A DNA stretch of 64,000 bases from JAHELQ01 sp964491915 (lineage in GTDB: Bacteria; Acidobacteriota; Aminicenantia; UBA2199), in contig CAZBHS010000004.1 in NCBI GenBank assembly GCA_964491915.1, positions 118,271 through 182,270 on the forward strand. The letters are read 5' to 3'. This document shows, piece after piece, positions 28,601 through 34,400 of this stretch. The notes under the pieces are model-generated. The model saw only the letters and a program-made list of their open reading frames with translations, was not told the origin of the DNA and made no database searches. Position 1 is the first letter of the stretch. Each line of letters begins with the position of its first letter. A program made the translations under genes and the position numbers.

Positions 28601-29734
28601 ATCGCACACTCTATTGAATTCCGGCTGGAATCTCTCCCTCCTATTGACGGAGACGACCTGTCGCTGGAATCCGTCATCCTGGGATTCATCCGCCCCTTCG
28701 ACCTGGCGTCGGCGCCATTGGTTCGAATTGGCCTGGCGGCTCATAGTCGCCAAAAGCACCTACTGGTCTTCGATATCCATCACATCGTCTCCGACGGAAT
28801 CTCCATCGCGGCGCTGATAAAAGATTTTATGGCCATTTACAACGGCGTCTGTCTCGCTCCCTTGTCTGTGCAATACAAAGATTTCGCCTGTTGGCAGCGG
28901 AAGCGGGAGGCAGGGGATGCCGATTCCGAGACGATGAATGTTTGGCTCGACACCTTTTCCACCGAAGCCCAACCTCTGCGTTTGCCCCTTGATTTTCCAC
29001 GGCCGGATCTCCAATCCTACGCCGGCGAGCGAATGACCGCTCCATTGGATTCCGCCCTCGCCGCTGGGGTTCGCCGCTTGACCTCCGGGACCGGTTCGAC
29101 TCTGTATATGGTCTTGCTGGCTGCCTTCAACGTCCTATTGTACCGCTACACCGGTCAAGAAGATCTGACGGTAGGGACCGCGGTGGCCGGAAGGCAGCAT
29201 CGGGATCTCGAGGAGGTGATGGGCATGTTCGTCAACATGATCGCCATGCGAAATAGCGTCGCCCCCGGCGATTCATTCACTCGTTTTTTGGCCGCGTTAC
29301 GGGAACGTGTGTTGAAAGCGTTTTCCCATCAGGATTGCCAATTCGAGGAATTGGTCCGCCGCTTGAACCAACGGGGGCGATATGAACGCAACCCGCTGTT
29401 TTCAACGGTGCTGCAAGTGCAAAATGTCGAGATTCCCGAACTCCAAATCCCCGGTCTCACCCTCAAACCCATCGCCTTCGAGCGGGGCATCGCCAACTTC
29501 GACCTGGTGCTGTTGGCGGTGGAAGCAGGGGAAACTATTGAATTGGCTCTGGTCTATTCCACGGAATTATTCAAGCAGGAGACTGCCCGGCGCTTTTTGG
29601 ACCGCTATCTGGAAATTCTGGAGGGCGTTGTTCAAACGCCGGATATTGCGATCAAAGACATCGAGATTTCGTCGGATGTCGCCGTTCTCGACACCGATAT
29701 ATTGGCCGGCGATGATGAAGACTTCGATTTTTAA
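19625..29734 (+). CDS. NRPS1: C-A-T-C-A-[A stub-radical SAM-B12]-T-C
   Basis: A 3369-residue peptide synthetase. C1 (about 1-430; H139-H-x3-D) begins GLTPMQQGMLFH, the type usually placed after a D-residue. A1 (about 460-945) has the pocket code DSELTAEVCK by my alignment; substrate not assigned. T1 has Ser990. C2 is at about 1020-1470 (H1178, H1179, D1183). A2 (about 1490-2010) has code CVQYIAHVVK: the proline code DVQYIAHVVK with the amine-binding Asp replaced by Cys1704. It also has TGTPNG (Asn1667) for TGxPKG and GSSE (Ser1805) for GPSE. No T domain follows A2. A ~140-residue remnant of a third A domain leads into a radical SAM unit (Cys2240, Cys2244, Cys2247) and a B12-binding-like unit (GGPYAS, GEGE). 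Then come T2 (Ser2869) and C3 (H3052, D3057). The protein ends DDEDFDF. No epimerase or thioesterase. Confidence 0.92.
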   Translation: MNKLNRRSIQHISGLTPMQQGMLFHYLENPQGTHYVEQLCLHFEGPLDCAVAREAWNAVVGVNPTLRTLFRWDAINEPVQVVQKEHSVEFRILDCAAGDRLQKVKLQDLREAFDLRQVPFRVTVCRLEEGNHVLLVSYHHILMDGWSMGVMLRQFFTAYEGLVRGNPIKLPVNNTFQAFVAWCKQQDSGPQEAYWKAYLDGCSVRMPFPFTPSAQRKQDDSAIKRLEYELQFTEAQMIEQVARQHKVTPAAVFYTAWGVVLHKYTGADDALFGTTVSGRSAPIDGIGEAMGLFINTLPLRLVSTPNDCPPELLRATAAALQEREAYDSAPLTAIRDVSGIDPAQDLFDTLVVVENYPIHKQLADHAGPLRVTSYSMMEQTNFNLALAVEETDESYTLAWIFRPGAMPRWLVHQVADHFSRALSYLASEPELPVWQLELPDEEEKRRVMDEWNDTRRPYPYEKTIHHLVLERAAQQPDAVALVWAGSEAGTRQCSEHVTFGEFVTRAAALARHLQRQGAGGGLPVAVSMERSLTLIITLQAVLMTGAAYVPVDPSYPQGRISYMLDDSGCEISLMDRTQVEPLLQPRDAAGIDRLSPPADSSLPAYVIYTSGSTGLPKGVLVRHQSIVNTLWWRAYAYGFSAQDAVMQIPSFSFDSSVEDIWSPLISGAKLVMLSESDRLDPRYLEIAIHRAQVSHFLITPHFYRTLLAEFIQPPASLSSVTVAGEGFDIDLVREHFERLPHVRLLNEYGPTENSVCSTVYEFSPSDTRVVVGTPIDNVLCYILDPHGNWCPTGVAGELCLAGAGLAAGYLNRPEATLQAFGPNHDLYRTGDRALRQEDGNIRFLGRTDHQVKIRGFRVELLEIEAQLLRHPSVAEAVVLARKNSGGDDALCAYVAPATVTSTELEEFLRRRLPAYMVPAAFVLLERLPLTPHGKVDRQALPEPAAASLQRYVPPRDHLDRALRTIWAAVLEKDEADVGIDHNFFELGGHSLKAMTLSSRIHKELKVPVPIGRIFEHPTIRRLHDLLAAPGDEASAPVPVFEKREYYDLSFAQRRLWILCQFEEDSTAYNMPGVFYLDGALDIPAFSAAIQTLTDRHDSLRTRFFSMNGMPRQQVLDSLTVEPAIEDLRQLPRRQRQEAAKEIFVRDADSPFRLEDGGLFRVTVILMEETVAILVFNTHHIISDGWSTGIIRKEVFALYNAYTQGRPNPLLPLRLQYKDYTLWHNGLIDGNDFGESERYWLEKFADRPNGIQLPLDFSRRPIQTFNGGRVPLLVGRDRTRRLETLGRKRDATFFMCLLTFTAAILQRYSGQRDIIVGSPVAGRQNPELHHMTGFLVNTLVYRVDVEPEFGFSHLLQAVKLETTHCYQYQDYPFDLLMEKLDLDRDLSQSPLFNFMMAHNNTWTHEARSNMSGVELSGVDFADEFNMSKFDLVFIMDLIDEELDVKIEYNSDLFRRETILRMRDNMNTLLDSILEAPDRPLHQLQLLHCLEAEMVTRGFNHNRRPFPQSTVQELVLRQSETTPDGIAVVHHHQALTYKELNCRANQTARALRQRFGAGPNRVVAVTMERSLEMIIALLGTVKSGAGYVAIDPTYPPERVEHMLEDSDASLAIIDRPRPQLFAAYDGETATIEQLSDGSSEAYDNEPELLNEADDILYVIYTSGSTGTPNGAMLSHRILSNLLQWERSETSIDMGLRCLQFTSINFCVSFQEIFGTLSGGGEVHLIGDVQRQDIDFLMNFLAAHRIGLLYLPFSYLNFLFNESGRWGEFFNHSLRHIITAGEQLKITAGLKRFLELNPQLQLHNHYGSSEMHVVTSFTLDAGDTERYPVPPAGKPVANTSIFILDEQGNPVPTGVWGELCIAGAGEVLGYINNPTLTAQKVQPHPLSPNKRLYHSGDIGRWLPDGNIEIKGRKDFQVKVRGFRVEPAEIESKIFAVPEVKDCVVAVKEDEKRQKYLVAYIVIAGITPLEIRRKLSGVLPNYMIPKLVVMEALPLMANGKVDRDKLPDPQEAGRQIAALDTAQLNSLLKTRLHWRDAQDQSLTERVAAYIGLAAQAFPHLPERVDTVTLEATAPRAEGDDSAATGIEDFADLVKRTPAAVAVADAGCDQALTYAELDRGAARLAVRLKPAAGGAHALLMEPSLQSIEAMMAIHKSDGSFITLERTEADCLLSCSDAIEQYPFTALQNLRRGEAPLVKTPPRPAISDLDSLPILNRSLVDYEAYSRHIGITMVKHCVTILSSRGCPYHCAYCHKIWPKKQMSRSAENIFAEVEAYYRMGVRRFAFIDDIFNLNEKNSSRFFRMVLDRGMDAQFYFSGGLRGDILSQPFIDLMVEAGTVDIAVALETASPRLQKLIGKNLDVEKLRDSLRYIAETYPHVILELHSMHGFPTETPEEARMTLDFIKSVRWLDFPYIHVMKIYPNTPMHQLALDNGVPPEAILESEDMAFHQWSATMPFERSFTQTYQAEFLNNYFLDKERLRRKLPLQAQILTEGDMVQKYDSYLPATIESLDDILAFAGMEPSDFGPEGQQALVECRRGDSFLVPDLNRKLADHFGTTQSSVDAMRIFLLDLSQFFHADGMLFDVVEAPLGLLSLQSYLDRELGRQVRITIAKARGDFDSYDDLKRLLDDFQPQLIGIRTLTFYKHFFHKAIAYIRHWGFDCPIVAGGPYASSDYSTILNDPHIDVAVIGEGELTFAELVEGCLANNNCLPEDDALARIAGIAFVPRQRKHDIASTAVVLTDLVEDTVEQPAPIAEAATDSSLQPVSLVFADSHPDLLEPLFEGRSLLLPPGECREGELKRLDFVPVEGEDPGDFHLEIRVWMKEGADDALRDSDFQTPREGVESRLASVWADLLGIDASTIDREDNFFDIGGHSLKATLMVSRIHEEFSALVPLVDVFQSPTLRELAEVVLQARAVVHSSIQPIEKRDYYPLSSGQARIFVQQGMRENNCSYNMPTAMWMDGKLDAGRLENTIRQLIRRHEAMRTYFVFAGGEPVQRIAHSIEFRLESLPPIDGDDLSLESVILGFIRPFDLASAPLVRIGLAAHSRQKHLLVFDIHHIVSDGISIAALIKDFMAIYNGVCLAPLSVQYKDFACWQRKREAGDADSETMNVWLDTFSTEAQPLRLPLDFPRPDLQSYAGERMTAPLDSALAAGVRRLTSGTGSTLYMVLLAAFNVLLYRYTGQEDLTVGTAVAGRQHRDLEEVMGMFVNMIAMRNSVAPGDSFTRFLAALRERVLKAFSHQDCQFEELVRRLNQRGRYERNPLFSTVLQVQNVEIPELQIPGLTLKPIAFERGIANFDLVLLAVEAGETIELALVYSTELFKQETARRFLDRYLEILEGVVQTPDIAIKDIEISSDVAVLDTDILAGDDEDFDF
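26190..27850 (+). other. Radical SAM + B12-binding-like insertion within NRPS1
   Basis: About 550 residues starting with the linker TPPRPAISDLDSLPILNRSL. The radical SAM core follows with GCPYHCAYCHKIWP (cysteines 2240, 2244, 2247), RFAFIDDIF, HGFPTETPEEA and VMKIYPNTPM. After this comes a B12-binding-type fold: LGLLSLQSYLDRELG, PQLIGIRTLTF, PIVAGGPYAS, VAVIGEGELTF and IAGIAFV. In usual B12-radical SAM enzymes the B12 domain comes first. The A domain that hosts it is cut away after the insertion; only its N-terminal part (about 2060-2200; TYAELDRGAARLA) remains. No DxHxxG cobalamin-His motif is seen, which is common among radical SAM members. Confidence 0.85.
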
Positions 29735-29760
29735 CCAAGCACCATAGGAGGAATGTAACA

Positions 29761-31455
29761 ATGGCGCGAAAACAAAACATTTTATTGGTTCTTCTACCTT
29801 TTTGGACTCCCTTGATTCCCCCCATGGGCATTGCCTGCCTCAAGAGTTATCTGCAGAGGCGCGGCTATAGTGTGCGTGGGATGGACGCCAATGTGGAGCT
29901 ACGGTTCAGGGAAATATACGACAACTACCTGCAGGTGTTGCGTGAAATAGTGCCGGAAGAGAAGCAAGGTAACTTCGATAATATCGCGGTGGACGTGTTG
30001 CAAAATCATATGAATGCGTTTATTCACCGCCGACAACCGGAAGAGCGATTCGAACTTCTCACGTTGGTTTTGGGCAAAAATTATTTTGTCTATGTCCCGC
30101 CTGAGGGATTGGAGCGTCTGGATGAGCTCATCGCTGAATTCTTCCGGCGCCTGGAAGTTTACCTGCTGGAAACGATGGAAACGGTCCGACCGGATGTGTT
30201 CGGCGTATCCGTCTACAAAGGCGCGTTCGCCGCGTCCCTCTTCGCCTGCCGGTTGGTCAAGGAGCGGTTCCCCGCCGTCCAAACAGTGTGGGGCGGAGGC
30301 ATTTTCTCCGATCAATTGGCCCTGGGATCGCCTAATTTCGATTACTTTCTGGAGCGGACCGAAGGCTATCTCGACCATATCATTGTCGGCGAAGGGGAGG
30401 TTCTGTTTTTGAAATTGCTGGAAGGGGAGGCTGGTGACCGGCGTCTCTTGACCCGGGAGCAACTGGACGGGCAGTATCTGGATTTCAGAACCGTGGATAT
30501 ACCGGATTTTAGCGATTTCAAGCTTCATCATTATCCGCAAATCGCCGCTTACACCTCCCGCAGTTGTCCCTTTCAATGCGGATTTTGCGCTGAAACCGTC
30601 AATTGGGGCAAATACCGCAAAAAAGAGACTGCGCAAGTGGCGAATGAATTGCAGGCGCTTTACCGGGCCCATGGCCGGCAATTGTTCTTGCTCACGGATT
30701 CTTTGCTCAATCCTATTATTCAACCGCTCTCCGAGGCGTTGCTGGATGCCGGCGATTGCGTCTATTTTGATGGATATTTGCGGGCGGCGCCCCAGGCGGC
30801 GGATACCGCCAATACCTTCCAATGGCGAAGGGGCGGCTTTTACCGGGCCCGTCTGGGGATCGAGAGCGGATCGCCGCGGGTGTTGGATTTGATGGACAAA
30901 CGCCTGACCCCCGAGCTTATCAAAGAGTCGTTGTCGTCGCTGGCGGGCGCCGGCATCAAGACCTCCACCTATTGGGTGGTGGGCTATCCGGGGGAGACGG
31001 AAGAGGATTTTCTTCAGACTCTGGCGTTGATCGAAGAGATGAAAGACGATATTTACGAAGCCGAGTGCAATCCGTTCCGCTTCTATCTCACCGGCCAGGT
31101 GAAGTCGGATCAATGGCTGTCGGCAAGTGACAGCAGCCTCCTCTACCCGGAGAGGTTCCGGGAGTTGCTGGTCTTGCAAACCTGGTATCTTAGCGACGGC
31201 GTGCCGGGGCGGGAGGAGATTTATAGGCGCATGGGCCGCTTTGTGGATTTTTGCCGCCGTTTAGGCGTTCCCAATCCCTACTCCTGGCAAGAGATCTATA
31301 GGGCCGACGACCGTTGGCAAAAGTTACATCCTATGGCTGTGCCGCCGTTGGTTTCGTTTCAGGACACCGGAACCATCGTGGATGAATGCAGGAATCTGGA
31401 ACACATGCAATTGTGTTTGCCGGTGTTCCAGGATCAAGATGATTTTGAATTTTAA
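29761..31455 (+). CDS. Stand-alone B12-type radical SAM protein 1 (cluster tailoring)
   Basis: A 564-residue cytosolic protein in the conventional order. The N-terminal B12-binding-like domain (about 1-220) opens LLVLLPFWTPLIPPMGIACLKSYL and includes DVFGVSVYKG, WGGGIFSDQ and HIIVGEGEVLF. The radical SAM domain has Cys269-x3-Cys273-x2-Cys276 (SCPFQCGFC) followed by GIESGS and GYPGETEEDF. B12-type radical SAM enzymes carry out C- or P-methylations and other radical reactions on unactivated carbons; the exact reaction here is not readable. AGGAGG lies 8 nt before the ATG. It sits between NRPS1 and NRPS2 (26- and 18-nt gaps) and ends DQDDFEF, the same kind of tail as the NRPS proteins, suggesting recruitment to the assembly line. 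A paralogue lies at 43399. Confidence 0.9.
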   Translation: MARKQNILLVLLPFWTPLIPPMGIACLKSYLQRRGYSVRGMDANVELRFREIYDNYLQVLREIVPEEKQGNFDNIAVDVLQNHMNAFIHRRQPEERFELLTLVLGKNYFVYVPPEGLERLDELIAEFFRRLEVYLLETMETVRPDVFGVSVYKGAFAASLFACRLVKERFPAVQTVWGGGIFSDQLALGSPNFDYFLERTEGYLDHIIVGEGEVLFLKLLEGEAGDRRLLTREQLDGQYLDFRTVDIPDFSDFKLHHYPQIAAYTSRSCPFQCGFCAETVNWGKYRKKETAQVANELQALYRAHGRQLFLLTDSLLNPIIQPLSEALLDAGDCVYFDGYLRAAPQAADTANTFQWRRGGFYRARLGIESGSPRVLDLMDKRLTPELIKESLSSLAGAGIKTSTYWVVGYPGETEEDFLQTLALIEEMKDDIYEAECNPFRFYLTGQVKSDQWLSASDSSLLYPERFRELLVLQTWYLSDGVPGREEIYRRMGRFVDFCRRLGVPNPYSWQEIYRADDRWQKLHPMAVPPLVSFQDTGTIVDECRNLEHMQLCLPVFQDQDDFEF

Positions 31456-31473
31456 ATGAGGTGACAGAATAAA

Positions 31474-34400
31474 ATGACACATGATCGCTTACCCAATGAA
31501 CGTTCTATTTCCGCCAGCCGCAATATTGAAGACCGGGATTATTGGCTGGATCAATTAGCGGGAGATTGGTTGGTCAGCCGGTTCCCCCACAGTCCCGGGA
31601 GGTTGCGACAAATCCCTGAAGATTCCATCGACCTCGAATCCGTTTCGTTTCAGTTGGATCCGGCGATCTCCGCCCGGGCGTTACAAATTGTAAAAGGTTC
31701 TCCCCACCGCTTATTTATGGTGCTGGCCTCGGCCGTCACGCTTTTATTGCACAAGCTTGGCCGTTTGGATGATATTGTCGTCGGGGCACCGGTATTCAAG
31801 CAAGAGGCCGAAGGTACATTCGTCAATACCGTTCTTGCGCTTCGAAGCCGCATCGACGGCCAAAAGACTTTCAAAGAATTCCTGGGCCGGATGAGGAAAA
31901 CCGTTACCGAAGCCACCCAACATCAAAACTATCCGCTGGATGCTCTGGTATACCAACTGGACCGCGACGAAGAGGGCCGGGATTTTCCGCTGTTCGATGT
32001 GGCGATGTTGTTGGATTCAGTGCATGATAGATCGTACATCGATCATCTGCCGCTGAATACCATCATCACCTTCCATTCCCATGAAGAGACACTGAGCGGC
32101 GCGGTGGAATACAACGCCGCGTTGTATGACCGGAGCTATATGTCGGCTTTGACAGGGCATGTGGAGCAATTGCTTCAAACGGTGTTGTTTTCCCCCGACA
32201 CCGCCATCGAAGACATCGATATTCTAGCGAATGACGAACGACAGACGCTTCTGGAAGAATTCAACGCCAATGACCATCAACCCCTTCACGGCGAAACCGT
32301 GAGCCAACGCTTCGTCCGCATGGCTCGATCCAATCCCCACCGCATCGCGGTATCCGGGGGCGACAGTGGCTGCGGGCTGACCTATCGGGAATGTCTCAGC
32401 CGCTCGTCGTGTCTGGCCAAACGGTTGAGAGCTTATGGCGTGACCCGCGGCTCTGTGGTGGCGGTGCTGGAAGAGAGGGAAGCGGAGACTGTGGTGGCTA
32501 TTTTCGCCGTATTATTGGCCGGCGGAGCTTATTTGCCCATCAATGCCGACACCCCCTCCAACCGCGTGTCCGTGATGTTGGAAGATGCCGGCGCCGGCTG
32601 GGTCATCGCCCGCGGCCGGGCGTTGCCTAAATTTTTGTTCGCCACCTTGCAGGGGCTCCATACCCGGCGGGTAGAACCGATTGTAACGGCTCCCAGGCCG
32701 GCGGTGGCGGATCTCGACCAATTGCCGGTGCCAGACCGTTCGCTGGTAAATTACAACAACTATCATCCCCATCTAGGCCACGCCATGGCGAAAAATGTTC
32801 TCGTGATCCAGGCCAGTCGCGGTTGTCCCTACCATTGCGCCTATTGTCACAAAATCTGGCCCAAAACCCATGTGTTCCGCTCGGCCCGGCATATCTTCGA
32901 CGAGGTGAAATTCCATTATGATCTGGGTATCCGTAGATTCGCCTTTGTCGATGACATCTTTAATTTAGCCAAAAAGAACAGCTCAGAATTTTTCCAGATG
33001 ATCCTGGAGCACCGCATGGATGTGCAATTCTTTTTTCCCAACGGTCTGCGGGGAGATATTCTAACGGAAGAATTTATCGATCTGATGGTGGAGGCCGGAA
33101 CCGTGAGCCTGGCGTTGGCGCTGGAGACGGGGTCCGCCCGCTTGCAAAAAGAGATCGCCAAGAACTTGAATCTCGAGCGGTTCCGTCGGAACGCCGAATA
33201 CATCTGCCGCAACCATCCGCAGGTGATCACCGAATTGTTCACCATGCACGGCTTTCCCGGCGAGACTGAAGAAGAGGCGGCGATGACTCTCGATTTCATC
33301 AAAAGCCTGAAGTGGATCCACTTCCCTTATGTCAATATTCTCAAAGTCTACCCCGGCACGGACATGGAACGGCTGGCTCTGGAAAACGGCATCAGCCGCG
33401 AATCGATTCTGCGCTCCGAGAATTACGCCCATTTCGAATTGTCCGATAATCTGCCCTTCGAACGGAACTTCACCATGCACTACCGCTCGGAATTGCTGAA
33501 CAACTATTTTCTGGACAAAGAGCGGTTGCTTCATGTGTTGCCCCACCAAATGACATTGCTCACGGAAGATGAATTGCTGCAAAAATACAATAGTTATCTT
33601 CCGGTTCATATCGCCACCTTCGAGGAGTTGCTCAGCTATTTGGGTATTGACGACGATGAGCTCGATTGTGCTCCGGCGCCCCAGGCGGAGGAAGAGCTCG
33701 ATTATCACCGATTGGTGAGCGAGGCCAATCGCCATTTGCGGGCAACTCCCGGGAAGAACGCGCTCAAAGTCTTGCTGCTGGATCTATCGCAATTTTTCAG
33801 AAAAGACAGTTTCGAACAATACGATGTGGAAGGGGAGGCCCCCATTGGCCTCATGTATGTAATGAGCTATTTGAACCGGGAGTTGGGCGAAAACGTGGAC
33901 GGCAAAATCGCCAAATCCCGTATCGATTTCGATAGCTATCCCCAGCTCAAAGAGTTGCTGGACGAATTTCAGCCGGATCTGATCGGCGTCCGCACCTTGA
34001 GCCTATTGAAGGATTTTCTCCATCAGACAGTCTCGGTGATCAAGCAATGGTTGCCGGATATCCCGATTGTGGCAGGCGGCCCTTACGCCACCACAGATTA
34101 TCGTAAAGCCTTGATGGACAGCAATATCGATCTGGTGGTTTTGGGAGAGGGGGAGATCACCTTCGCGGAGGTGGTGGAGGCCTGCATCGTCAACGGCAAC
34201 CGCTTGCCGGCCTATGATGTGTTGGCGACGATTCCCGGCATCGCCTTCGTGGACCGAAGCAGCCTGGCTTCCGCCACCGGTCGTCGGGTGGTGCTGACAG
34301 ATGAAGGGCTGGATGATGCGGATACCGGGGCAGAAGCCGATATCGAACCAATCAATGAACCGGTGGATCCGGCCTATGTGATTTACACCTCCGGCTCCAC

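Noticed and set aside
31474..32230. Idea that the half-C domains result from wrong start codons
   Set aside because: Only 12-18 nt separate NRPS2, 3 and 4 from the previous genes, with good ribosome sites; there is no room for a missing N-terminal lobe.
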